Of a stretch of 64,000 nucleotides of DNA, positions 7,847-16,699 are shown one piece after another. The position numbers were made by a program, and so were the translations under genes. This stretch comes from Bacteroidales bacterium (lineage in GTDB: Bacteria > Bacteroidota > Bacteroidia > Bacteroidales > P3): positions 116,205-180,204 of the forward strand of contig JAFVCA010000038.1 of the NCBI GenBank assembly GCA_017479705.1, given 5' to 3'. The stretch's first letter is position 1; every line of letters starts with the position of its first letter. A model generated the notes under the pieces. The model had not been told where the DNA came from, ran no database searches, and was given only the letters and a program-made list of their open reading frames with translations.

Positions 7847-9208
7847 TTAAGCGAATAGATTTCGGAAGGCCTCCTCTATGACGCTGACACCGATAATCTG
7901 GATGTTGTACTTGTTCTGCTCGAGATTGCGGAGGTCGTATTTGGATATGAAAACACGCTCGAAGCCTAAGCGTGCGGCCTCGCTGACGCGGTTGTCTATG
8001 CGGCTTACTGGGCGCACCTCGCCGCTGAGGCCCACCTCGGCGGCAAAGCAATAGCGCGGCGGGACGGGGATGTCGACATTGCTGGAAAGAATGCTACAGG
8101 CCACGGCGAGGTCGAGTGCGGGGTCGCTGACGCGCATGCCTCCCGCCATATTGAGGAATACATCCTTGGCCCCGAGTTTGAAACCACAGCGTTTTTCCAG
8201 CACGGCAAGGAGCATGTTCATGCGTCGGGTGTCGAAACCGTTGGCGTTGCGCTGGGGCGTGCCATAGACGGCACTGCTGACCAACGACTGCACCTCGACA
8301 AACATGGGGCGTGCCCCCTCAAGGGTGGCAGCCACGGCAGCACCACTAAGCTCTTCATCCCTGTGCGAAAGGAGGAGTGCCGAGGGATTGGAGACCTCGG
8401 CAAGGCCGCTGCCTCGCATCTCGAAGATGCCAATCTCGGAAGTGGAGCCGAAACGGTTCTTCAATGCGCGGAGTATGCGGAACCCGTAATTGCGGTCGCC
8501 CTCAAACTGGAGAACTGCATCAACAATGTGCTCCATCACCTTGGGACCCGCAAGAGTACCGTCCTTGGTGATGTGGCCGATAAGCAGGACGGGGACTCCC
8601 GTCGTTTTGGCATAATGCTGGAACTCGGTGGTGCACTGGCGTATCTGGCTCACACTGCCCGCCGGGGATTCCACCTCCTCGGTGGTGACAGTCTGGATGG
8701 AGTCAACAATAAGCAGGTCGGGTTGCACAGCCTCGACATGTTCAAAAATACGCTGGGTAACAGTCTCGCTGACCACATAGCAGCTCTCCGTGTTGATACC
8801 TATGCGGTCGGCACGCATTTTGATCTGCTGCTCGCTTTCCTCGCCGCTGACATAGAGCAGTCGGCGGTCGTGAATGGCCAAAGCCGTCTGCAACAGCAGC
8901 GTGCTTTTGCCAATACCCGGCTCGCCCCCCAGCAGGAGGAGGCTTCCGGGAACAATGCCACCACCCAACACACGGTCGAACTCGTTGCAATGGGTGGGTA
9001 TGCGCTTGGTTTCGCCGTAGGTGACTTCCTGTATGCGCTTGGGGGTTGCCTTAGGGGCTATAGAGCCTGTCTTGACTGCGGGGGATGAACTTTTGACTAC
9101 TTCCTCCACAAAAGTGTTCCACTTGCCGCATTCGGGACAACGTCCTAACCAGGAGGACGACTGGTAGCCGCACTCCTGACAAAAATAATATGTTCGTGCT
9201 TTAGCCAT
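7847..9208 (-). CDS. radA: DNA repair protein RadA
   Basis: The 453-residue protein processes branched recombination intermediates. It has the N-terminal zinc finger (CQECG and CPECG, residues 10-27), a RecA-like core with Walker A GEPGIGKSTLLLQ near residue 95, the RadA-specific LKNRFGST near 250 and a C-terminal Lon-like domain with EVGLSGEVRPV. Length and domain order are normal. Its start overlaps the end of the exporter gene (9201) by 8 bases, so it is the last gene of a U32-exporter-radA operon. Confidence 0.97.
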   Translation of the reverse strand: MAKARTYYFCQECGYQSSSWLGRCPECGKWNTFVEEVVKSSSPAVKTGSIAPKATPKRIQEVTYGETKRIPTHCNEFDRVLGGGIVPGSLLLLGGEPGIGKSTLLLQTALAIHDRRLLYVSGEESEQQIKMRADRIGINTESCYVVSETVTQRIFEHVEAVQPDLLIVDSIQTVTTEEVESPAGSVSQIRQCTTEFQHYAKTTGVPVLLIGHITKDGTLAGPKVMEHIVDAVLQFEGDRNYGFRILRALKNRFGSTSEIGIFEMRGSGLAEVSNPSALLLSHRDEELSGAAVAATLEGARPMFVEVQSLVSSAVYGTPQRNANGFDTRRMNMLLAVLEKRCGFKLGAKDVFLNMAGGMRVSDPALDLAVACSILSSNVDIPVPPRYCFAAEVGLSGEVRPVSRIDNRVSEAARLGFERVFISKYDLRNLEQNKYNIQIIGVSVIEEAFRNLFA

Positions 9209-10445
9209 TTTTCTTTTTCAATATAAACTTGTTCACCACGCCCGAAGCAAGAATGATGCCACAGGCAATGGCTATGGTTACCTTCAATGCAACAAACCCC
9301 GTCGTGGCCGCTTGCCACAGCTGGTTGGTGACAATATAGTATGCCGTCCAAAAGATGCCTCCACCTGGTACCAATGGGATGATGCCGCAAATCAGGTAGA
9401 TTGTTACGGGCTGACGGCCAAGGCGGGCAAGCACATGGCTCACTGTGGCAATGGACAAGGCGGAGAAGAATGCCGCACCCACCACCGACAGACTTGTCAG
9501 GGACCACAAATACACAGCCCAGCCTATCGTCCCCGCAAGACCACAGGCTACGTAGCTTTGGCGCGGAGCCCCGAAGAGGACCGAGAACCCCACCGTCCCG
9601 ACAAAGGCCGCCACCAACTGGATGGCCCATTGGGAAGCAACCGGGTCCTTGACAGGCATACCCAACTGTACGATTGCTCCCATCACCTCACCATCGACAA
9701 TAATCGACAGTGCCACTCCCAACGCAATGCAGAGAAAGACCAAAAAAGCATCTGTAAGTCGGGTGGTACCAGCAATATAATCCTCGTTGGCCAAGTCGCG
9801 CATACCATTCGTAAAAGGAACTCCGGGCACCAAGGCAATAATGGTTCCTATCACCATGTTGGCCAAATGCAACTGCGGGGCAATCTGAAAGTGCATGGCC
9901 ACACGATACACAAGCATGCACATTATTCCGCCCACCAAACCACCAGCCACACTCCCCGCCAGTCGCGACAAATGGCGGGAGGCGAATGCTATGAAAAAGC
10001 CCAGAACCAACCCTGCCGCTAACGTGGCCAAAGAGTCAAGCAGACTTCCTCCAAAAATCAGGCAGAATGCCGCAACACCCACCGCAACACCGGCCAGCAG
10101 CTCCCACCACGGTTTTCCTGGCATGGAACGGATGGCTTGAATGCTTTGTCCAAGGGTTTCAAGAGGAATCTTGCCCGTACTCACGTCACGGCTCAGCTGG
10201 TTCACCGCCGCCACCTTGGCCAATTGCGTACCCTTAATCGGGATAAACTCCGCTCGGGCATAGTGCTGCCCAGTGGTGATTATGCCGTTGCTCAACACAA
10301 AGAAGCTCTCGTTCTCAACCCCGTATGCCGAGGATATTCGGGTCATAGTCTCTTCCACACGGCTAATCTCAGCCCCATTTTCAAGAAGGATGTGTCCTGC
10401 CTCCGTGGCCAGCTGCAACGCCTGTTCCTGTTCTTCTGTCATCAC
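9201..10445 (-). CDS. Threonine/serine exporter family protein (fused ThrE)
   Basis: This 414-residue protein combines both halves of the exporter family. The N-terminal part begins with a cytosolic region (AGHILLENGAEISRVEETM, typical of ThrE) followed by five or so membrane segments. The C-terminal part (from about residue 285) holds a second membrane bundle with IIPLVPGGGIFW, characteristic of the ThrE_2 half. The family exports threonine and serine in Corynebacterium; the substrate here is inferred. It is 30 bases downstream of the U32 peptidase gene. Confidence 0.88.
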   Translation of the reverse strand: MMTEEQEQALQLATEAGHILLENGAEISRVEETMTRISSAYGVENESFFVLSNGIITTGQHYARAEFIPIKGTQLAKVAAVNQLSRDVSTGKIPLETLGQSIQAIRSMPGKPWWELLAGVAVGVAAFCLIFGGSLLDSLATLAAGLVLGFFIAFASRHLSRLAGSVAGGLVGGIMCMLVYRVAMHFQIAPQLHLANMVIGTIIALVPGVPFTNGMRDLANEDYIAGTTRLTDAFLVFLCIALGVALSIIVDGEVMGAIVQLGMPVKDPVASQWAIQLVAAFVGTVGFSVLFGAPRQSYVACGLAGTIGWAVYLWSLTSLSVVGAAFFSALSIATVSHVLARLGRQPVTIYLICGIIPLVPGGGIFWTAYYIVTNQLWQAATTGFVALKVTIAIACGIILASGVVNKFILKKKNG

Positions 10446-10474
10446 CTTTTTCCCTTATACTTACTTTCCTACAT

Positions 10475-11770
10475 TCAGAACTCATCAATCACCCTGTCCA
10501 CGCGGTAGAGCTTATCTCCACGGTGAAGGATTTCGGTGGTTTTGACGCTGAACACGTCGCCCTGTCCCACTTCCGGCACGGGCTGGGCTGTGTCGCCAAG
10601 GCGCAACTCCTCCACCGTGGCGCGGTAGACGCCCGTGGTCTGCCCTATCACCATCAAGTCCTCACCCACACGCAGATGCTCCGCCGTTTCAATCTTCATT
10701 TCAGCCACCTGCGGCCGGTTATAATAGTTGGTCACCTTGCCTAAATACACTTTGTTCTCAGTGGCCTGGGAGCCATACCGATCACTCCATTCACCCATCT
10801 TGCGGCCCAGATAATAGCCGTCCCAGAAGCCGCGGTTAAACACTGTGCGCAGCCTCTCGGTCCAAGCGGCTATCTTCTCCTGTGTATAGGTTCCGTCGGC
10901 TACGGCTTGCACCGCCTCCTTGTAGCACTCCACCACCGTCTTCACATAGTCGGCTGAGCGGCCACGTCCCTCAATCTTCAGCACTTTTACTCCAGCGTGG
11001 ATAATCTTGTCCAAGAAACCGATGGTGCACAAGTCCTTGGGCGACATGATATATTTGCCGCTAACCAGCAATTCCGTGTCACTCTCCACATCCTTGACCA
11101 GATACTCTCTGCGGCAAAGCTGCAAACAGGCACCCCGGTTGGCACTGTAATTATACTCGTCAAGACTCAGATAGCACTTCCCGCTGACGCTCATGCACAA
11201 CGCCCCGTGGGCAAACACTTCCACCTGCACCAGCTCCCCTTTGGGACCGCGGATGTCATTGTCGCGGATATACTGCGTAATCTCGGCCACCTGCCGCAGG
11301 GGCAGTTCGCGAGCCGTAACCACCACGTCGGCATAACGGGCAAAGAAACGCACCGCCTCCACATTGGAGATGTTGCACTGCGTGGAGATATGCACCTCCA
11401 CGCCGATGCTGTTGGCATAGAGTATTACCGCCATGTCGCTGGCAATGATGGCCGTGATGCCCGCCTCCTTGGCGGCCTGCACCAGCGCGTGCATCTCCTC
11501 AACCTCATGGTTGTAGATAATCGTGTTCACCGTCAGATAGGTACGCACCCCATGCTCCCGAGCCGTGGCCACAATGCGGTGCAAGTCCTCCACCGTAAAG
11601 TTGGCCGCCGAACGCGAACGCATATTCAAATTTCCCACACCGAAATAAACGGCATCGGCCCCCGCCTGTACGGCGGCGCTGAGGCTCTCGTAGCTCCCTA
11701 CGGGAGCCATTATCTCTATATGTTGCTGCGGTGCTGCTGCGCCTTCTATGTCACTTATTGCACTCATCAT
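10475..11770 (-). CDS. U32 family peptidase / tRNA-rRNA hydroxylation factor-like
   Basis: The protein belongs to peptidase family U32, whose E. coli members (RlhA, TrhP) are needed for hydroxylation of RNA bases. The family signature runs EVFAHGALCMSVSGKC, followed by further cysteines in GACLQLCRREY that may bind a cluster. The N-terminus has LMAPVGSYESL-like sequence (IMAPVGSYESL) and AGADAVYFGVG. I start it at the ATG at 11770 (431 residues); a GTG at 11803 would add 11 residues not expected from the family. A minus-strand promoter box is 50 bases upstream. It heads the operon with the exporter and radA. Confidence 0.9.
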   Translation of the reverse strand: MMSAISDIEGAAAPQQHIEIMAPVGSYESLSAAVQAGADAVYFGVGNLNMRSRSAANFTVEDLHRIVATAREHGVRTYLTVNTIIYNHEVEEMHALVQAAKEAGITAIIASDMAVILYANSIGVEVHISTQCNISNVEAVRFFARYADVVVTARELPLRQVAEITQYIRDNDIRGPKGELVQVEVFAHGALCMSVSGKCYLSLDEYNYSANRGACLQLCRREYLVKDVESDTELLVSGKYIMSPKDLCTIGFLDKIIHAGVKVLKIEGRGRSADYVKTVVECYKEAVQAVADGTYTQEKIAAWTERLRTVFNRGFWDGYYLGRKMGEWSDRYGSQATENKVYLGKVTNYYNRPQVAEMKIETAEHLRVGEDLMVIGQTTGVYRATVEELRLGDTAQPVPEVGQGDVFSVKTTEILHRGDKLYRVDRVIDEF

Positions 11771-11820
11771 TCTGATTGTCTGATTTATCCATAGAAACCC
11801 CACCAGAGGGTTTCATATTG

Positions 11821-11828
11821 CAAAGATA
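11821..11828 (-). promoter_or_regulatory. -7 promoter box for the U32-exporter-radA operon (TATCTTTG)
   Basis: On the minus strand the sequence is TATCTTTG, an exact consensus match. A small hairpin (AAACCC/GGGTTT, 11796-11813) lies between it and the start codon. Confidence 0.5.
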
Positions 11829-11955
11829 CAACCTTTTTTCCAGTATCAGCCCTTCCCCTACCCGTTTTTTTTCCAAAATAAGGCCAAAAAGGGTCGTTGC
11901 AGGGCAATAAAATGGGAGGTTTCCCGTTAATGCACAAATCTTAAAACAAAATACT

Positions 11956-12363
11956 ATGGCTTACAAGATTATTGACATTGAAGGAATCGGCGACGTTTAT
12001 GCCGCCAAGTTGAATGAGGCCGGTGTGAAAACCACTGACGACCTGCTGGAGCAGTGCGCCACCCGTGCTGGGCGCCGCAAAATGGCCGAGGCCACAGGCA
12101 TTAGCGAGAAACTGATACTGCGCTGGACCAATCATGCCGATCTGTTCCGCATCCACGGTGTGGCCGGTCAGTTTGCCGAATTGTTAGAGGCCGCAGGCGT
12201 GGACACCATCAAGGAGTTCCGCCACCGTGTGCCCGCCAACCTCGCCGCCAAGATGGAGGAGGTGAACGCAGAGAAAAATCTCTGCAACCGCGTCCCCTCG
12301 GTCAAGGAAATCGAGAAGATGGTGGCTCAGGCCAAGGAGATGGAGCCTCGCGTGGAGTATTGA
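11956..12363 (+). CDS. DUF4332 helix-hairpin-helix protein
   Basis: The 135-residue product has two helix-hairpin-helix-like halves. IEGIGDVYAAKLNEAGVKTT at residues 8-27 is typical of DUF4332, and a second, FAELLEAAGVDTIKEF, lies near 75-90. Such modules usually bind DNA or proteins non-specifically. There are no membrane segments. It is transcribed alone, ending at a strong terminator shared with the convergent symporter gene. Its role is unknown. Confidence 0.85.
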   Translation: MAYKIIDIEGIGDVYAAKLNEAGVKTTDDLLEQCATRAGRRKMAEATGISEKLILRWTNHADLFRIHGVAGQFAELLEAAGVDTIKEFRHRVPANLAAKMEEVNAEKNLCNRVPSVKEIEKMVAQAKEMEPRVEY

Positions 12364-12393
12364 CCGAACGGCCTGGCAAGGCACTTTGTACAG

Positions 12394-12430
12394 CAGTCTG
12401 CAACACACCGTAGAAGGATGTTGCAGACTG
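12394..12430. terminator. Bidirectional terminator
   Basis: A perfect 12-bp stem (CAGTCTGCAACA with TGTTGCAGACTG) is followed on the plus strand by TTTCGTTTTG. It stands between the convergent DUF4332 and symporter genes. Confidence 0.75.
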
Positions 12431-12447
12431 TTTCGTTTTGGGAGGAT

Positions 12448-13620
12448 TTACGCTTTGTTGCCGCGGATGTGGTCGACGATGAGAGCTATGGCTCCGTCGC
12501 CAGTGACGTTGCCCGCTGTGCCGAAGCTGTCCATGGCAATATAGATGGCAATCATGAGACCTTGCATGTTGGCGTCGAAGCCGAGCATGGAGCCCAAAAG
12601 GCCAAGGGCAGCCATGATGGCACCACCAGGCACGCCAGGAGCCGCAACCATGGTGATGCCGAGCATCATAATGAAACCGATATAAGTGCCGAAGTCGCAG
12701 GGAAGCCCCATGCTAAGACTGATAGCGTAGGCCACGGCGGTGATTTTAAGAATGCTGCAGGGCATGTGGATAGTGGCGCAGAGGGGCACAGTGAACCCTG
12801 CCGTTTCGGGACGGACGCCATTCTTGATGGCTTGTTGCAGGGTGACGGGGATGGTGGCGGCGCTGGAGGCGGTGCCAAGAGCGGTGACGTAGGCAGGGAG
12901 CATAGTGACAAGGGCGCGGAAAGGGTTGCGGCGCGTCACCCCGCCGGCCACAAGGAAGAGGAACACCAACTCCGTGACATGGAGAAGGAATATGAACCCT
13001 ACGATTTTGAGGAAGGCCCCGAGGACGGCTCCGACGTGACCTTCGGCTCCCATCTGCAAAAAGATGCCGAAGATGTAGAGGGGAAGGCAAGGGATGATGA
13101 CCGAAGTGATGACGCGGGTGATGATGTCGCGGAAGTCGAAGAGGAATCCTTTCATGGTGGTGCCGTCAATGGAGGCGGTGGTGAGACCGAGAATGAATGC
13201 CAGCACCAATGCAGTGGTGACGGAGATGAAAGCGGGCATCTCGATGGTGAAATAAGGGGTGAGAGCATTGGTCATGTCCATGTTGCCGAGGGCACTGAGG
13301 CCGTTGCCGAGAATGTGTGGATAGGCCAAGGCACAGGAACCATAGGCAAAGGCTCCGGAGAGGACGGTGGAGCCGTAGGCCAGCACAACGGTGATGAGCA
13401 GCAGTTTGCCCGCGCCACGCCCAAGGTCGGCAATGCCCGGAGCGACGAGACCGATAATGAGCAACGGTATGAACATGCCAAGGAAGTTGCTGAAGATGGA
13501 GTTGAAGGTGAGGAACACACGCACAGCCCATCCCGGCATGAAGAACGAGCAGCCAATTCCGAGGGCAATGGCAATGAGGATTTTGGGCAGGATGCCCATC
13601 TTGCGGATATTGATTTTCAT
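12448..13620 (-). CDS. Dicarboxylate/amino acid:cation symporter
   Basis: The 390-residue integral membrane protein belongs to the DAACS (SLC1-like) family, which imports glutamate, serine/threonine or C4-dicarboxylates with sodium or protons. It shows the re-entrant hairpin signature TALGTASSAATIPVTLQQA near residue 265, IHMPCSILKITAVAYA near 305, and the second hairpin region with GVPGGAIMAAL near 345. The substrate cannot be fixed by eye; the sequence resembles SstT-type and GltP-type members. The gene stands alone. Confidence 0.92.
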   Translation of the reverse strand: MKINIRKMGILPKILIAIALGIGCSFFMPGWAVRVFLTFNSIFSNFLGMFIPLLIIGLVAPGIADLGRGAGKLLLITVVLAYGSTVLSGAFAYGSCALAYPHILGNGLSALGNMDMTNALTPYFTIEMPAFISVTTALVLAFILGLTTASIDGTTMKGFLFDFRDIITRVITSVIIPCLPLYIFGIFLQMGAEGHVGAVLGAFLKIVGFIFLLHVTELVFLFLVAGGVTRRNPFRALVTMLPAYVTALGTASSAATIPVTLQQAIKNGVRPETAGFTVPLCATIHMPCSILKITAVAYAISLSMGLPCDFGTYIGFIMMLGITMVAAPGVPGGAIMAALGLLGSMLGFDANMQGLMIAIYIAMDSFGTAGNVTGDGAIALIVDHIRGNKA

Positions 13621-13828
13621 AGGTCTGTCGCTTGTTTGAAGCAGGAATTATTGTCGCTTTTACGTTTTCTTTTAACGGAGGGTGGTGGGAATTATTGTGG
13701 CGGGAAGAAAAAATGTAGTTTTGTGGAGGCAGGTGGCGAGGGTTTTACTTGTGTAGTCGCCGTCAGCGTGCATTTCATCTTCTGGCGGGGGAGCGAATGC
13801 TTTTTTTCTGTATATTCCTTTTTTTGTG

Positions 13829-13836
13829 TATCTTTG
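13829..13836 (+). promoter_or_regulatory. -7 promoter box upstream of the DUF5686 gene (TATCTTTG)
   Basis: An exact TAnnTTTG match after a T-rich tract. If used, transcription starts near 13843 and gives an unusually long leader of nearly 290 nt, which contains both copies of the 56-bp repeat. Confidence 0.45.
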
Positions 13837-13912
13837 CAGTGCTATCGGAATTTGTAATCTAATCGGAATATCGTTATTATCAAATCATTCCATACTAATG
13901 CCATTCAGCCGT

Positions 13913-13968
13913 GCGCCCTCCCCTCTTCAGCGGGCGGAGGGGTATACTCCTATCCCCGCCGCCACGTC
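13913..13968. repeat. 56-bp direct repeat, copy 1
   Basis: Begins gcgccctcccctcttcag and ends ccccgccgccacgtc. It is nearly identical to 14066-14121 except in the middle, where the sequence between two C- and G-runs differs. Each copy can fold into a CCCCTC/GAGGGG hairpin. A related hairpin (CCCCTTT-CA-AAAGGGG) lies between the copies at about 13979-13994. Confidence 0.75.
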
Positions 13969-14065
13969 ATACCCCCGACCCCTTTCAAAAGGGGAGAACT
14001 GTCGCGGTTGGCCTCTTCCTTTGAACATAAGGTCACAAAACCATTGTTGACGCCGACCCGCCACC

Positions 14066-14121
14066 GCGCCCTCCCCTCTTCAGAGGGGCTGGGGGTATGC
14101 TCCTATCCCCGCCGCCACGTC
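14066..14121. repeat. 56-bp direct repeat, copy 2, abutting the DUF5686 start
   Basis: Second copy of the repeat at 13913-13968, start points 153 bp apart. It ends one base before a GTG at 14122 and six before the ATG at 14128, so the gene's reading frame runs open through the repeat. Confidence 0.75.
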
Positions 14122-14127
14122 GTGCTG

Positions 14128-16686
14128 ATGATAATAATACTGCTGATGGTGGGTAGCACGGCTGCCTACGGGCAACGCACGGTGGCTCCCATTTCGGGCA
14201 CGGTGACGGACAGAAGCACCGGGGAACCCTTAGCCTTTGTGCAGATTGCCGTCCCGCCCCGAAACGACATCCCCGGCGACAGGGGCTACGGCACGGTGTC
14301 CGACATCAATGGTCACTTCGACCTAAGCGTGACGGCGGAGGACACAGTGCTGCATTTCCGCATGGTGGGCTACCGTCCGCAGACGGTGGTGCTGAAAAAG
14401 AAAGGCTCGCGCCGTCTGAAGATAAGCATGGAGCCAGAAGTGACCACCCTGCAAACAGTGAATGTCACCGCCAAGAAGGGCAAGCGCGACCGTTACAGCC
14501 GGAAGAACAACCCCGCCGTGGAGCTGGTGAAGAAAGTGATTGCGCACAAGCGGGACAACAATGTACTATCCTCCGAACAGTTCAGTCGTCGCGTGTTCGA
14601 AAAGCTGAACATGTGTTTAGACCAGTTCCATCCCGACTTCGAGAAGCACGCCTTCTGGAAACACTTCGCCTTTGTGGAAAAATATATTGACCGTGCCGAG
14701 TTCGACAATGCCGAAATCCTGCATTTCTCCATCCGCGAGCGGATGCAGTCGCAGAACTACCGCAACGAAAACCTGCGCACACTGACAACGGCCTACCGCG
14801 CCGACGGCGTGGATGTGAACATGTCGCAGGAAGGGTTGGACGACGACTTGGGGGCTCTCTTCCCCACCATCGACATCTTTGACAACGAGATTGCCCTCAT
14901 GTCCGTGCGCTTTGTAAGCCCCCTCTCCACCATCTTGGCCACCACCTTTTACCACTATTATATCACCGACACCGTCGAGGTCGACGGGCAACGCTGCGTC
15001 GAGCTCTCCTTCGTGCCGTCAAGCAAAGGGAACTTCGGCTTTGTGGGTTCGATGTATATCGTCTGCGACAGTACCTATGCCGTCAAACGTTGCGCAATGC
15101 GCGTGCCGGAGGCGGTGGACCTCAACTTTGTGCGCGACCTGAACGTGATGCAGTCTTTTGAGCGCGACAGCGCCGGACGCTATCTGCCCACACGCACCGA
15201 CACCTACGGCCGCTTTTATGTAGGCAAACGGCTGCGCCAGGTTTATGCCCACCAGATGCAGCTGTACTACGACTATTCGTTTGACACGCTCATCCCCCAG
15301 CCCGACAGCCTTTTCACGCCTCTCTCCTCCCACGCCGTGCATCCCGATGCGCACAAGATGTTCCGCAAAGAGTGGAACGCCCTGCGTCCCGTGCAGCTCA
15401 CGCTGGCCGAAACCTTTTTGGACAGCATGCGCTACGAGCTGATGCGCATCCCGTCGGTCCGCTACACCATCAAAACCGCCGAGGCACTGCTTTCGGGCTA
15501 CGTCCCCACGCACGCCTCGCGCGATTCCAGCCGCTTTGACATCGGCCCCATCTACAACATGGTGAGCCACAACGGCACAGAGGGACTGCGCCTGAGGGTG
15601 GGCGGCATGAGCCGCGCACGGCTGAACAACCGCAACTTCTTTGATGGCTATGTAGCCTACGGCTTCAAGGACAAGCAGATGAAATTCAACCTGAACCTCT
15701 ATCACACCTTTGCCCCAAAACGCCGATTCCCCAAGGAGAGCCCTGCGGGCTACATCAGCCTCCATGCGGGCTACGACATCGAGTCGCCCGGACTCTCGTT
15801 CGACCAATATGACCGTGACAACATACTGATGTGGAACAACAAAGAGGTTCCGGCGCAGTATGTGGCCGACGTCTACCTGCGACTGCGGAAAAACTGGCCC
15901 GGTTTCATCGACTTGGACACGTGGGTGGGTGCCCAGCACATACGACCCACAGGGCTGCTGAACTACTACCGTCTCACACCAAGCGGCACAGAACGTGTGG
16001 AGAGCATCCTCTACGCCCAATGGGCCACAAGCCTCTCCTTCACACCCGGCACCCTTGTTGGCAGCGGTCGCACAGGGCAGAGCTCGCTGCTCAACCTCTC
16101 CACCAATGCCACAGTCATCACCCTCAGCCACGAGATGGGCCTATTAGATGGATTCTACTACAACCGCTCCGCCCTCAACGCCTTCAACAGACTGTGGTTT
16201 GCCGCCCTCGGCTATATAGACCTACGCGCACAGGTGGGCATAGTGTGGAACCAAGTACCCATGCCCAAGTTGTTTGTCCCCAACGGGAACAGCAGCCTCT
16301 TCCTGTCGCAGAACTCATTCAACACCATGAAGCCCATGGAGTTTATCATGGACCGCTATGTCTCCCTCTTTGCCACCTACCACATGAAGGGGCTCATCCT
16401 CAACCACATCCCGCTCATCAAGCGGCTGCGCCTCCGCGAAGTGTTAGGGTTCAACCTGCTTTACGGCAGCATGTCGGACGTGAACAACCCTGCCAATGGC
16501 CATATAGGGCTTTACCAGCTCCCTGCCGGAGCCAACTTCCTGACCAACACGCCCTATATGGAATACAGCATCGGCATAGAGAACATCCTGAAACTCATCC
16601 GCATCGACTATGTGCGGCGGCTCACCTACTTGGGTGAAGGCATTTCTCCCCATGCCGTCAAAGTTTGCCTCCAGTTTACGATGTAG
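14128..16686 (+). CDS. DUF5686 outer-membrane protein with carboxypeptidase-like regulatory domain
   Basis: After a hydrophobic leader (MIIILLMVGSTAAYG) the protein has a CarboxypepD_reg-like/CnaB-type beta-sandwich (ISGTVTDRSTGEPLAFVQIAV). A DUF5686 region follows, with FSRRVFEKLNMCLDQF and LNFVRDLNVMQ. The C-terminal barrel ends in YSIGIENILKLIRIDYVRR and a final QFTM, as in this family. It is expected in the outer membrane; function unknown. The start is uncertain. The chosen ATG gives 852 residues but no basic n-region, whereas the frame is open back to 14008 and the repeat would supply an RRH just upstream. It converges on the EamA gene. Confidence 0.88.
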   Translation: MIIILLMVGSTAAYGQRTVAPISGTVTDRSTGEPLAFVQIAVPPRNDIPGDRGYGTVSDINGHFDLSVTAEDTVLHFRMVGYRPQTVVLKKKGSRRLKISMEPEVTTLQTVNVTAKKGKRDRYSRKNNPAVELVKKVIAHKRDNNVLSSEQFSRRVFEKLNMCLDQFHPDFEKHAFWKHFAFVEKYIDRAEFDNAEILHFSIRERMQSQNYRNENLRTLTTAYRADGVDVNMSQEGLDDDLGALFPTIDIFDNEIALMSVRFVSPLSTILATTFYHYYITDTVEVDGQRCVELSFVPSSKGNFGFVGSMYIVCDSTYAVKRCAMRVPEAVDLNFVRDLNVMQSFERDSAGRYLPTRTDTYGRFYVGKRLRQVYAHQMQLYYDYSFDTLIPQPDSLFTPLSSHAVHPDAHKMFRKEWNALRPVQLTLAETFLDSMRYELMRIPSVRYTIKTAEALLSGYVPTHASRDSSRFDIGPIYNMVSHNGTEGLRLRVGGMSRARLNNRNFFDGYVAYGFKDKQMKFNLNLYHTFAPKRRFPKESPAGYISLHAGYDIESPGLSFDQYDRDNILMWNNKEVPAQYVADVYLRLRKNWPGFIDLDTWVGAQHIRPTGLLNYYRLTPSGTERVESILYAQWATSLSFTPGTLVGSGRTGQSSLLNLSTNATVITLSHEMGLLDGFYYNRSALNAFNRLWFAALGYIDLRAQVGIVWNQVPMPKLFVPNGNSSLFLSQNSFNTMKPMEFIMDRYVSLFATYHMKGLILNHIPLIKRLRLREVLGFNLLYGSMSDVNNPANGHIGLYQLPAGANFLTNTPYMEYSIGIENILKLIRIDYVRRLTYLGEGISPHAVKVCLQFTM

Positions 16687-16699
16687 CTTTCACGCATTC

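Noticed and set aside
12418-13857. A 479-aa plus-strand open frame antisense to the symporter gene
   Set aside because: It is a complement artefact of a GC-rich gene: low-complexity, charge-heavy sequence with no family motif, overlapping a well-supported transporter.
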